From Dokdonia sinensis (GTDB lineage Bacteria; Bacteroidota; Bacteroidia; Flavobacteriales; Flavobacteriaceae): a stretch of DNA of 64,000 nucleotides. The translations under genes and the position numbers were made by a program. Positions 35,370 to 43,796 of this stretch are shown in pieces (position 1 is the stretch's first letter; each line of letters opens with the position of its first letter). The stretch is from positions 124,001-188,000 of the forward strand of contig NZ_REFV01000007.1 in NCBI RefSeq assembly GCF_003688895.1. Reading direction: 5' to 3'. The notes under the pieces are model-generated. The model did not search any database and had not been told where the DNA came from. It worked only from the letters and a program-made list of their open reading frames with translations.

Positions 35370-36781
35370 TGGAACACGAACATTCTGATAAGATTATAAA
35401 GTCCATTTACACCAGCTTTTTTGCAACCCTTTCTGTAGTTGTAATGGTGGCGGTAATGTATTTTGCATCACAATATGCTCAAGATTGGGTTACGCATACA
35501 AGTGAAGTTAAGTCTACGATTATTAATCTTTCAGAGAAGGTTATTAAAGCAGAAAGCTTACACCGAGGATATATCCTTACTAAGGATGAAGAATATAGAA
35601 TTGACTATAAGGTTGAGATAAATAAAATTCAACCTATAATTGATGTGCTTCAATCAAAAATTCAGGATAATGATGTGCAAATGAAGTCATTATCGACTTT
35701 AAATGAACTCATCAACGAGCGTATTCTCATTATGGATGAGAATATAAAAAGTTATGTAGTTGGGTCTGCAAGTGAAAATATAAACAGGAGTAATAGAGAT
35801 GAAGTAAAAGGGCTTATAAAAAGTATTGAGAATCTACGAGATACGATGCTTATGGAAGAAAATATGCTTTTAGAAGAGCGTAAATCTACCGCAGACTTGA
35901 TTTACATCATTGGCCTAATTTTAATTATAATTGGTTTAGGTATTATGTTTTTCAGCCTTTTTATGTTGAGAAAACGATTATTTCCATTATTCCTAATGAT
36001 GGAAGAAAGTAACGATATGTTGTCTGATATGGTTACTTCACGAGATGAGGAAATAAAAGAGAAAGAAAAACAAGTTTTAATAAACGAAGATTTGCTACTC
36101 CAGATGGAGGATAAGAACAAACAGCTCAATCAATTTGCATACATAGCATCTCACGATTTACAGGAGCCGTTAAGAACAGTAGATAATTTTATAGATATTT
36201 TTGAAGAGGAATATAAGGATAAGCTGGATGAAGAAGCAGGTCAGTACTTTGGTTTTATAAAAGGTGCTACTTCTAGGATGAAAGATTTGATAACGGGGCT
36301 TCTTAATTATAGTAGATTAGGTAAGTCTGGTGTGAAAGCAGATGTCTTTCTCAACGAATTAATTACAAATATTAAAGAAGATCTTAGCGTTCGTATAAAT
36401 GAAAGAGGAGTTGTTATCACTCAAGATGACCTCCCTAAGGTAAACGGGTATCCTGTTGAACTTAGGCAATTGTTTATGAATTTGATTAACAATGCCATTA
36501 AATTTACTCCACCAGAGCGATCACCTAAAATTCACATCGCTTATAAAGAACTTAAGAGCTTCCACGAGTTTAAAATTATAGACAACGGCCTAGGGATTAA
36601 GGAAGAACATATCGATAAAATTTTTAATATGTTTACTCGTCTTCATAGTGCTAAGGACTACGAGGGTACGGGAATAGGGCTTGCCTTTTGTCAAAAAATT
36701 ATAGAATTACATCGCGGTAAAATAAGTGTGACTTCTACATTAGGCGAGGGCAGCACTTTTAAATTTACCCTTAAAAAATAG
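35369..36781 (+). CDS. Membrane sensor histidine kinase (CHASE3-like)
   Basis: 470 residues. Transmembrane helices at about 17-37 and 178-198 enclose a periplasmic helical region with LHRGYILTKDEEYRIDY, typical of CHASE3 sensors. The H-box ASHDLQEPLRTVDNF puts the phosphorylated His near 261, followed by N (LINNAIKF), G1 (DNGLGI), F and G2 (GTGIGLAFCQKI) boxes. It belongs to the HPK group often paired with small receivers (Rcp1-like). The input signal is unknown. It forms a three-gene unit with receivers on both sides. Confidence 0.92.
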   Translation: MEHEHSDKIIKSIYTSFFATLSVVVMVAVMYFASQYAQDWVTHTSEVKSTIINLSEKVIKAESLHRGYILTKDEEYRIDYKVEINKIQPIIDVLQSKIQDNDVQMKSLSTLNELINERILIMDENIKSYVVGSASENINRSNRDEVKGLIKSIENLRDTMLMEENMLLEERKSTADLIYIIGLILIIIGLGIMFFSLFMLRKRLFPLFLMMEESNDMLSDMVTSRDEEIKEKEKQVLINEDLLLQMEDKNKQLNQFAYIASHDLQEPLRTVDNFIDIFEEEYKDKLDEEAGQYFGFIKGATSRMKDLITGLLNYSRLGKSGVKADVFLNELITNIKEDLSVRINERGVVITQDDLPKVNGYPVELRQLFMNLINNAIKFTPPERSPKIHIAYKELKSFHEFKIIDNGLGIKEEHIDKIFNMFTRLHSAKDYEGTGIGLAFCQKIIELHRGKISVTSTLGEGSTFKFTLKK

Positions 36782-36786
36782 ATCAT

Positions 36787-37206
36787 ATGAAAAAATTAAG
36801 AGAAATCCTTTTGATAGACGACTCAGAGTCGGACAACTTCGTACATTCTAGAGTAATTAAAAAAGCACAGGTTACAGATAAGATAACAATCAAATATTCT
36901 GGCGAAGAGGGTATAGATTACCTCAAGACGTTGATCAATGAGAATTATCCACGTCCTAGTTTGATATTTTTGGACATCAATATGCCAGGGATGGACGGCT
37001 GGGAATTTCTTGAGCACTACGAGAAGCTGGAAGATATACAAAAGGCAGACGTTGTCATTGCAATGCTTACAACATCTACCTCTCCAGTAGATAGAGAAAA
37101 GGCCGCAGGGTTTAAACTCTTACAGCATTTTGATAACAAGCCGCTTACCGAAGAAAATTTGATGAAAGTCATAAAAGGTCATTTTCCTCAAAATTTTGAA
37201 GACTAA
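36787..37206 (+). CDS. Single-domain response regulator (Rcp1-like)
   Basis: 139 residues. Receiver domain only, with acidic residues DDSESD at 11-16 and phospho-acceptor Asp63 in FLDINMPGMDGWEFL; the Thr and Lys positions are in MLTTSTSP and DNKPLTEEN. It starts 5 bp after the kinase stop, so it probably receives phosphate from that kinase, but has no output domain. Its last four bases overlap the convergent DUF457 gene. Confidence 0.92.
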   Translation: MKKLREILLIDDSESDNFVHSRVIKKAQVTDKITIKYSGEEGIDYLKTLINENYPRPSLIFLDINMPGMDGWEFLEHYEKLEDIQKADVVIAMLTTSTSPVDREKAAGFKLLQHFDNKPLTEENLMKVIKGHFPQNFED

Positions 37207-38204
37207 TTCCCTTTAATACGCTCCCAGAGCGTTCCTAAAACAGCATCCATATTTTCAGTTTCTGGACGATCTTCGGTTGCGATGATGGTGCCGTTTTCTT
37301 CGGTTAATTTATAGCGAAATACAAATTGAGGATTCTCAGGATCTATTGGGATTAACCCAAAACGGAGATCATTGTATATCCACGTTCCATCTTCTTTTTC
37401 TAGAATATACCACCCCTCAGAAATATTGATGAGACGCTTTACCTCATCACGACTTGCAAGTTTTTCTGAGGCTTTACGATTTTTTGGGTATGCTTTAAAT
37501 GAGACTGGTTCACTATCAAATAACGAGTAGTCCCCAATCAAATAGTTGTCTCCAGCATCCACATTTGCATTCCATAAGACAGTGTTCATAGGAGCAGGAC
37601 GGGTAGAAATTTGCGTGTATGCAATGTTTTGGTTTTCTAAAGCTTCGGTGATTTTTGTGTGTGCGACCCACTTGAGCAATAAGGTAATGGCAAGATAGCC
37701 GGTGCTTAAATATATACCGAGGTTGTTTATACGCTTTCGCGAAAGCGTACCTCGCCTCCTCGTCATTGCAATAATCACACACGTCAAGAACGGAAGCGTA
37801 TACAAAGGATCAATCACAAAAATATTATTGAATGCGAGCCGTGTTTCAAAAGGCCAAAACAGTTGCGTTCCCCAAGTCGTAAAAGCATCCAAAAGCGGAT
37901 GCGTAAAAAGTCCCCAAAAGAACAACCAAGACCATCCTTTCCAGCCGACATCAGGTCGTTTCTTGATTTGATGCACGAGCCAACCTAAAATAGGAGCCAT
38001 CAAGATGGAGAAAACTATGGAGTGGCTAAAACCACGGTGCATTTCTGTAGCCGTAATCGTGTCTGTAAGGTAGCGCGCAATGACATCTAGATCTGGTATA
38101 GTTCCAGCAATGGCACCCCAGAGCATCGCACGATTTCCTATTTTCTTGCCAAGAACGGCTTCGCCCACCGCGGCGCCGAGCACTATTTGTGTAAGACTGT
38201 CCAA
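37203..38204 (-). CDS. YbcI/DUF457-type membrane-bound metal-dependent hydrolase
   Basis: 333 residues. The family hallmark is at the N-terminus (MDSLTQIVLGAAVGEAVLGKK, AGTIPDLDV, HRGFSHS), with His and Asp residues at membrane faces. About four to five helices lie at 1-180. The C-terminal third is soluble (FRYKLTEENGTIIATEDRPE). Substrate unknown; related proteins are annotated as metal-dependent hydrolases by motif. A 20-bp palindrome at 37730-37749 encodes TLSRKR in a basic loop after the fourth helix. Confidence 0.85.
   Translation of the reverse strand: MDSLTQIVLGAAVGEAVLGKKIGNRAMLWGAIAGTIPDLDVIARYLTDTITATEMHRGFSHSIVFSILMAPILGWLVHQIKKRPDVGWKGWSWLFFWGLFTHPLLDAFTTWGTQLFWPFETRLAFNNIFVIDPLYTLPFLTCVIIAMTRRRGTLSRKRINNLGIYLSTGYLAITLLLKWVAHTKITEALENQNIAYTQISTRPAPMNTVLWNANVDAGDNYLIGDYSLFDSEPVSFKAYPKNRKASEKLASRDEVKRLINISEGWYILEKEDGTWIYNDLRFGLIPIDPENPQFVFRYKLTEENGTIIATEDRPETENMDAVLGTLWERIKGN
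37730..37749. repeat. Interspersed palindrome, 20-bp TACG/CGTA form, in the DUF457-type gene
   Basis: Perfect palindrome with TAC/GTA flanks around the 14-bp core. It encodes LSRK in the host frame. Confidence 0.9.
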
Positions 38205-38266
38205 TGTTTTTTAATTATGGGGTTATATAATGTAATGGGGGCCTTGGACATTTTAAATGCTCTCAT

Positions 38267-38638
38267 TTAAACGTGCTGGTCTATAAGAATAGCATTACCG
38301 TCTGGGTCAGAAAGTACGATACTTCCTGGGCCTTCGCCATCTTCATCTGCTTCTCTTTCTAATGTTAATCCTTTTGCTTTTAGGTCTTTTTGAATTGCTC
38401 TTACATCATCAAATGTATCAACAGGGTCTGCATTTTCGTCCCAACCTGGATTAAAGGTTAAAATATTCTGGTCAAACATTCCCTGAAAAAGTCCAATGAG
38501 CGCATTCCCATTTTTCATAATGAGGTAGTTGTGCTCTGGATCACCAGCAAAAACTGAAAATCCTAACTTCTCATAAAATTCCTGAGATACTTGCAAGTCC
38601 TTCACACTCAAACTTGCCGAAAATGCTCCTAGTTTCAT
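38267..38638 (-). CDS. VOC-family (glyoxalase-like) protein
   Basis: 123 residues with two beta-alpha-beta-beta-beta halves: [25 protein letters not shown] in the first and [11 protein letters not shown] in the second. The metal-binding pattern resembles the glyoxalase/bleomycin-resistance/dioxygenase superfamily. The substrate cannot be read from sequence. It is a single gene with no close operon partner, and its length is normal for the family. Confidence 0.85.
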   Translation of the reverse strand: MKLGAFSASLSVKDLQVSQEFYEKLGFSVFAGDPEHNYLIMKNGNALIGLFQGMFDQNILTFNPGWDENADPVDTFDDVRAIQKDLKAKGLTLEREADEDGEGPGSIVLSDPDGNAILIDQHV

Positions 38639-38709
38639 AATCTATGGATTTGGATTGGAGTTAAAGTTAAACAAACAAGATTGAACCGCTTGTGTAAAGT
38701 CAAAATGGC

Positions 38710-40482
38710 TTAATCAACAATTTCCATTTTCTTGAGTAGGAAACTGGCATTCATATTTTGACAAATCCCTTTTTTAAAGGTGTAGTCAAAGAAGAGTTCG
38801 TCGTCTATAATCTGGGCGTCAAAGTAATAATTTGTTACTTCTGGTAAAGTCTCTGACGCTTCACACAGGCTTAAGTCGTGCGTGGCAATAATTCCCGTGG
38901 CACCACCTTGAACAAGCTTGTCCACAAACTTGCGAGAACCTGTAGCCTTATCCGTGCTATTTGTGCCCTTCAATATTTCGTCCAGAATGATAAAGTATTC
39001 ATCTTCTTTAATCGCATCTACAATAAACTTAAGGCGTTTTAACTCTGAGAAAAAGTAACTCTCATCATCCGTAAGACTATCTGTGGTGCGCATACTCGTG
39101 ATGAGTTTTATGGGTGTGTATGTAGTAGCTGTCGCTCTTACGGGTAGACCAGCATTTGCCATAACAATCTGCAACGCTACCGTGCGCAGGAAGGTACTTT
39201 TACCCGCCATATTTGCACCTGTGATAATAAAAAACTCATTTCGGTTTATAGCTATGTCGTTAGGAACGGCCGTTGTTGCTTTTAAAAGCGGGTGAACTGC
39301 TTCTGTAGCGTGAATGGTCGTTTTTGAATCTGTAATTTCTGGATAGGTGTGCTCGGGATGATTAAAGGCATAGTTGCCTAAGCTATTGTATCCGTCAAAA
39401 AACGCGATGGTCTCAAACCATACTTCGGCATCTTGACCATACGTTTTAATCCATTGCTCGATATTACTTGCAATGATAAGGTCGCGCAGGAAAAATCCGT
39501 TTACAAAAACCGCTACCAGTACATTATTGCGCTGATCGAGTGCATCCAGATAACGCGAAAATTTTTTTAATATTCCAGAACTTGAACGGTCTGTAGAAAT
39601 AATTTTTTTACGCTTTCGCGAAAGCGTACTACTCAAAAATTCCTGCTCCTCAATTTCAAACAACAATTGCGCATACTGCTGAAAGGTAGTTTGTACCTCT
39701 GAAGCTTTGTTGTGCAACATACTCACCTTTCCCATAAATCGCGCAGAGATAAAGAGGCCAAGACCAAAAATCACAAACACCCAATACCCGCTTATGATAC
39801 TGAACCCATAAAGCGCACAAATCAGTACTGAGAGTATGCCGAAAATACGCGCAATAGTTTTTATGTGTTTGGGAGTAAACGGTTTGTAATTATCAAGCCA
39901 ACTTACGACATCACCTGCTGGAATTTCTGTTTTTACAAGACTTGCAATAGCCGAGAATCTTTGTCGCCACTCTGGAAGGTTGCTGAGTTCTTTTATGGCT
40001 TCCTGTTTCTCTGGAATATGGTCTATATCATTAGCAAGAAGTGTATCTGCAAAAACCTGAGCACCACTCTCGAGCGCCGTACGATTTGCATATTGATAAA
40101 ATGACCCTCGCCCAAAGAGGTCTATATCCTGACTGTAAAAGTGCTCTGGATTGTAAAACTGGTTGCCGTCTGGGAAGTTTTGATAGATTCCTTCCAGCGC
40201 TTGCAATTCCTTAGTATTTATAGCTATAAGGGCTTTCGTCAGATCACGTTGTAATTTAAGTTTTGCGTGACGGGTCACTAGAAATAGAAAGAATGCAATT
40301 CCTGCTATCGCAATCACACCAGCGAGCTTTGGGGTGTTGAAAGTAAAGTATACCATCACACCTATTCCTATAAATAGCAGTAATCGAACACTACTAGAAA
40401 GGTTGAGCTTTTTCTTGAGTGTGCTCAGGGTAGTCTTGTGTGACTTAAGTTGTATTTTATAAAATGAAGCAGGTTGTTGCAT
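38710..40482 (-). CDS. Membrane-anchored MutS-family ATPase
   Basis: 590 residues from ATG 40482 (MQQPASFYKIQLKSHKTTL); an ATG at 40512 overlaps the preceding gene by 23 bp and adds residues unlike relatives. Two hydrophobic segments near 40-80 and another pair near 225-265 suggest membrane attachment. The C-terminal MutS domain V has Walker A GANMAGKST, Walker B IILDEILKGTN, and GIIATHDLSLCE. No mismatch-recognition domain is present, so it is not the repair MutS. Bacteroidota have such proteins; their function is not established to me. A 20-bp palindrome encodes STLSRKRKK in the central domain. Confidence 0.88.
   Translation of the reverse strand: MQQPASFYKIQLKSHKTTLSTLKKKLNLSSSVRLLLFIGIGVMVYFTFNTPKLAGVIAIAGIAFFLFLVTRHAKLKLQRDLTKALIAINTKELQALEGIYQNFPDGNQFYNPEHFYSQDIDLFGRGSFYQYANRTALESGAQVFADTLLANDIDHIPEKQEAIKELSNLPEWRQRFSAIASLVKTEIPAGDVVSWLDNYKPFTPKHIKTIARIFGILSVLICALYGFSIISGYWVFVIFGLGLFISARFMGKVSMLHNKASEVQTTFQQYAQLLFEIEEQEFLSSTLSRKRKKIISTDRSSSGILKKFSRYLDALDQRNNVLVAVFVNGFFLRDLIIASNIEQWIKTYGQDAEVWFETIAFFDGYNSLGNYAFNHPEHTYPEITDSKTTIHATEAVHPLLKATTAVPNDIAINRNEFFIITGANMAGKSTFLRTVALQIVMANAGLPVRATATTYTPIKLITSMRTTDSLTDDESYFFSELKRLKFIVDAIKEDEYFIILDEILKGTNSTDKATGSRKFVDKLVQGGATGIIATHDLSLCEASETLPEVTNYYFDAQIIDDELFFDYTFKKGICQNMNASFLLKKMEIVD
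39609..39628. repeat. Interspersed palindrome, 20-bp TACG/CGTA form, in the MutS-family gene
   Basis: Same 20-bp form as 37730-37749. It reads LSRK. Confidence 0.9.
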
Positions 40483-40489
40483 TCTTAAA

Positions 40490-41734
40490 TTATCTGTTGT
40501 AAGGAGTTTCATTTACCCAATGAAAACCACGATTAAGGAGCTCAATTTTTGAGAGGTCCTTTGCTTTAAAATCTACACGTAATGTATCCTTATAAAAAAT
40601 ACCGTCGATGTGCAATGTAGAATCTCTGCGTGCAAATTTAAAGGTATTTACCGCTGTACTGTCTACTTTTCTGTAAATGGATAGGCTTTGGTTGGGTTTG
40701 TCTACTTCAAAGTCGTACCAGACCATTTTGTCAGTCATATATTTTATGGTTGCGCTTCCTTTTCGGTCTACGATGAGGTATCGCCAGCGGTTTTGATCTG
40801 TGAGGAGTGGTGGTAGGGTATCTGCATTTTTTACGAAAGTGGAAACCTCCCAAATCCCATACAACTCGGGTTTCTCTCTTTTGTCCCCAAAACTGCGCTC
40901 TCTGGAATATCCCTGCCAACACATTAAACCAATAAGAATGGAAGCGACAATAACTTTAAACCAGAAGATGAGTTTCTTGTAGTGCGGATCTCGAGAGACT
41001 TCGTAATATTTTAGGGATGAAGCAGTCTCGTTTTTAATGAAGACTTGACTGAACCTTTTCCAGTCTGCCAGAAAAATTATGAGTGCTATTATCACAAGAT
41101 GGGCAGAAAGTAACTTTACAGGAATATCAAAAAAGAAATTCATCATCATCACTTGCGTCATCACTCCTATTGTGATAAATGCGCCCAGCGTTTGCGTCCT
41201 ACGTGGGATGAGCAACAATCCGCCCAGCACTTCCATAATTCCCACAAACATATTGAACCCCTCGCTGTGTCCCATATATGTCCACGCAAGTCCCATAGGT
41301 GACATATCGCCTATAGGCATTAATAGCCGTGCTAGGGATGTTGTGGGGAATTGGACTTTATAGATTTTGGCAAAACCGTAAATGAACATTTGGAGGATGA
41401 GAAACATCCTGAGAATTACTAAAAACCAATAAAAAAACTGATTGTAAGAAGGTCGTTTTCTATCCAGAATACTCCATATTATCGTGAGCGGTGGAGTTAT
41501 AAGGGCTAAAAATAATAGCTGGAGATACGCCATAGTCGTGTCACCACTCCCCGTGGGAAAGCGTTCCAGTCGTCCCTCGCTTCCTATGGCTTGGCCTAAT
41601 TTTACGAGGATAGGTGTGAGCAATGATCCAGCGACAAAGAAGAAAAGAAAGAGGGAGAAGTAAATAAAAAGAAGCCTAAAAAGAACTTTACTCGATGTGC
41701 TCCATTGCTCGCGGTACTCGTGACTTAATCGCAT
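40490..41734 (-). CDS. DoxX-like membrane protein
   Basis: 414 residues from ATG 41734 (MRLSHEYREQWSTSSK). About seven hydrophobic helices at 18-240 include FLILQMFIYGFAKIYKVQFP and the GGLLLIPRRTQTLGAFITIGVM segment typical of DoxX/SURF4-like proteins. The C-terminus (about 270-414) is soluble and beta-rich (FEVDKPNQSLSIYRKVDSTAVNTF). Function unknown. The MutS-family start codon lies 8 bp past this gene's stop, so they probably share a transcript. Confidence 0.8.
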   Translation of the reverse strand: MRLSHEYREQWSTSSKVLFRLLFIYFSLFLFFFVAGSLLTPILVKLGQAIGSEGRLERFPTGSGDTTMAYLQLLFLALITPPLTIIWSILDRKRPSYNQFFYWFLVILRMFLILQMFIYGFAKIYKVQFPTTSLARLLMPIGDMSPMGLAWTYMGHSEGFNMFVGIMEVLGGLLLIPRRTQTLGAFITIGVMTQVMMMNFFFDIPVKLLSAHLVIIALIIFLADWKRFSQVFIKNETASSLKYYEVSRDPHYKKLIFWFKVIVASILIGLMCWQGYSRERSFGDKREKPELYGIWEVSTFVKNADTLPPLLTDQNRWRYLIVDRKGSATIKYMTDKMVWYDFEVDKPNQSLSIYRKVDSTAVNTFKFARRDSTLHIDGIFYKDTLRVDFKAKDLSKIELLNRGFHWVNETPYNR

Positions 41735-41852
41735 AAAAAAGGTTGATTGGTATATCGAAGATGCAAAAACCAAGCTTTGGTTGCAAGTTTTGGGGAGCGA
41801 TTGAAGATTTTGTAACTACTTTAATTTTAGCAAATGTGTGGAGGAAATTATG

Positions 41853-41900
41853 TTTACGCTTTCGCGATTTATCCTGAGCTCGACTCAGCGAAAGCGTAAA
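41853..41900 (-). repeat. Split (Y-shaped) long palindrome upstream of the muiA-like gene
   Basis: Outer arms TTTACGCTTTCG (41853-41864) and CGAAAGCGTAAA (41889-41900) are perfect 12-bp inverted repeats. The 24-bp inner part carries its own CTGAG/CTCAG arms. It would fold as a nested or Y-shaped structure. The reverse complement matches 43681-43720. Confidence 0.85.
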
Positions 41901-42030
41901 AAACAAAAACTTCTTTAGTCTAATTTACAGCTCGGACTTCTCACTTTACGCGTTCAAAAGACCATTTTACTCATTTATGTTTTTTTGAGGATAAGGTACT
42001 GCCTAATTTTACGGTATTAAATAAAAGATT

Positions 42031-43629
42031 ATGAGAACACTACACATTATACTACTATTCCTTGTTACGGCGATTACTTACGGACAAGATAAAACGGTCA
42101 AAACGAAGCCTGAGGCTGTGACGGTCTATTTGCAATCTGCAAAGGTGGAGGAAAGTGGTACTGTTTCTTTAGTGAAAGGTAAGAACACAATCACTATAGA
42201 AAACCTGTCTAATTACATTGATACTAATACGTATCAGATAGGATTGTCTAGCGGAGCCACTTTATTGTCTGTAACTCCTGGAAACAACTATCTACAAGCA
42301 GATACCTTTTCAGAAAGCGAGCAGGCGCTGATGGACGAGCGCGATGCACTTAACCTTGCGATAAAATATAAAGAAGCAGAAAAAAGTGCGCTCGCAGGGG
42401 AAATACAACTTATAGAAGAGAATCGTAAAATAGGAAATACAAACGAAGGTTGGAGTACCACTCAACTCGCCGAACTGGCAACCTTTTATGCCCAGCGTAT
42501 TCCAGAAATCACTAAGAAACAGATAAAGCTGGACGTGGAGTTAAAAGAACTGCGCGATTCCATAACTAAGGTAAACAAGCAACTTACAGAGACAAACACA
42601 GAACGTAATGAGAATAGACAGTTAGTTACCCTTGAGATAGAAGCATCCAGGAGTATGACAACAACAGTTTCTCTGGCCTATGTGGTAAATAACGCAGGAT
42701 GGCAACCTTTATATGACATAAGAGCGACCTCGTTAGAGGCTCCGTTATCACTTGTAACAAAAGGGAAAATATATCAAAATACAGGTAAGGACTGGGATAA
42801 TGTACAGCTTAAGGTGTCTACTTATTTACCTAAAGGGAACCAAAACCGACCTATTCTCAATCCATTTTACATACGCGAGCAACCCACTTATGCTTATGCT
42901 AGAGAGGATGCTTTAGAAGAAGTAGTGGTTATTGCTCCAGAAATGGTAAATTCCGTACAGATGCGTGCTAAGAATAAAAAAGCACTAGGAGATGTAGCCG
43001 TGACGGAGGTTGTAGAACAGCAGTTTAATGCTGTTTATGTGCTCAACTCAGAACAATCTATAGCTTCTACTGGAAAAGGGCAGACGATTATTTTAGACAC
43101 AAAAGAGGTAAATGCCGAGTATGTGCACCATACCATCCCAAAACTTACGGAGGAAACGTTCCTAATCGCCAAAATAAAAAATTGGAGATCTCTTAATCTA
43201 TTACTCACGGAAGCAAACCTTTATTTTGAAGGGAATTTTATAGGAAAAACGACCATTAACCCTAATTACACAAAAGATGAGTATCCTCTTTCTCTGGGTG
43301 TAGATGAACGCGTTGTTGTAAAGTATCGATTACTAGATAATCTTTCTACAAAAAGAACTTTGAGCTCTAAGAAAGTGGAAGCCTTTGGCTATGAGATTGC
43401 GGTGCGCAACAATGGTCCTAAGGCAATTAGTATTGAGATTTTTGACCAACTGCCTATATCGCAAAATAATAAGATAGAGATAGAGGCGCTCGATCTTGCA
43501 GGAGGTGACTATGATAAAGGCACGGGAAGTATTCTTTGGGAAAAATCTCTAGATGCCGGAGCAGGAACTACCATTAATTTTAATTACGAAGTAAAATACC
43601 CTAAAGATATGGTGTTGCAGTATTATTAA
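42031..43629 (+). CDS. MuiA-like (DUF4139) secreted protein
   Basis: 532 residues with a signal peptide (MRTLHIILLFLVTAITYGQ). An N-terminal DUF4140 domain (AVTVYLQSAKVEESGTVSLVKGKNTI) and coiled-coil region (about 90-200) precede a DUF4139 domain (YDIRATSLEAPLSLVTKGKIYQNTGKDWDNVQLKVST). The middle contains DALEEVVVIAPEMVNS, a TonB-box-like remnant. Members are called mucoidy inhibitor A after an early phenotype; biochemistry is unknown. It is a single gene flanked by inverted split palindromes, with a bidirectional terminator after the second. Confidence 0.85.
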   Translation: MRTLHIILLFLVTAITYGQDKTVKTKPEAVTVYLQSAKVEESGTVSLVKGKNTITIENLSNYIDTNTYQIGLSSGATLLSVTPGNNYLQADTFSESEQALMDERDALNLAIKYKEAEKSALAGEIQLIEENRKIGNTNEGWSTTQLAELATFYAQRIPEITKKQIKLDVELKELRDSITKVNKQLTETNTERNENRQLVTLEIEASRSMTTTVSLAYVVNNAGWQPLYDIRATSLEAPLSLVTKGKIYQNTGKDWDNVQLKVSTYLPKGNQNRPILNPFYIREQPTYAYAREDALEEVVVIAPEMVNSVQMRAKNKKALGDVAVTEVVEQQFNAVYVLNSEQSIASTGKGQTIILDTKEVNAEYVHHTIPKLTEETFLIAKIKNWRSLNLLLTEANLYFEGNFIGKTTINPNYTKDEYPLSLGVDERVVVKYRLLDNLSTKRTLSSKKVEAFGYEIAVRNNGPKAISIEIFDQLPISQNNKIEIEALDLAGGDYDKGTGSILWEKSLDAGAGTTINFNYEVKYPKDMVLQYY

Positions 43630-43680
43630 TCTGTAGTAAACTAGAGGTGTAGTAGGCTTGCGGTGTGAGATATGGTTTTT

Positions 43681-43720
43681 CCGCTTTCGCTGAGTCGTAC
43701 TCAGGATACATCGCAAAAGC
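43681..43720 (+). repeat. Split long palindrome downstream of the muiA-like gene
   Basis: GCTTTCGCTGAGTCG, then TACTCAGGATACATCGC, then AAAAGC. It is about 90 percent identical to the reverse complement of 41853-41900 over 38 bp. Confidence 0.85.
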
Positions 43721-43735
43721 AAACAATACCCTATA

Positions 43736-43774
43736 AAAAAATGGTCAGTAGTATAAAGCTATTGACCATTTTTT
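43736..43774. terminator. Bidirectional terminator between the muiA-like and M20 genes
   Basis: AAAAAATGGTCA (43736-43747) pairs with TGACCATTTTTT (43763-43774), with TAG/CTA pairing inside. A-run and T-run on the two sides serve both convergent genes. Confidence 0.85.
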
Positions 43775-43796
43775 GGTTTGAGTAAGCATAAATTTA

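Noticed and set aside
41853-43720. Composite transposon around the muiA-like gene
   Set aside because: No transposase gene and the flanking repeats occur singly elsewhere; kept only as a repeat finding.
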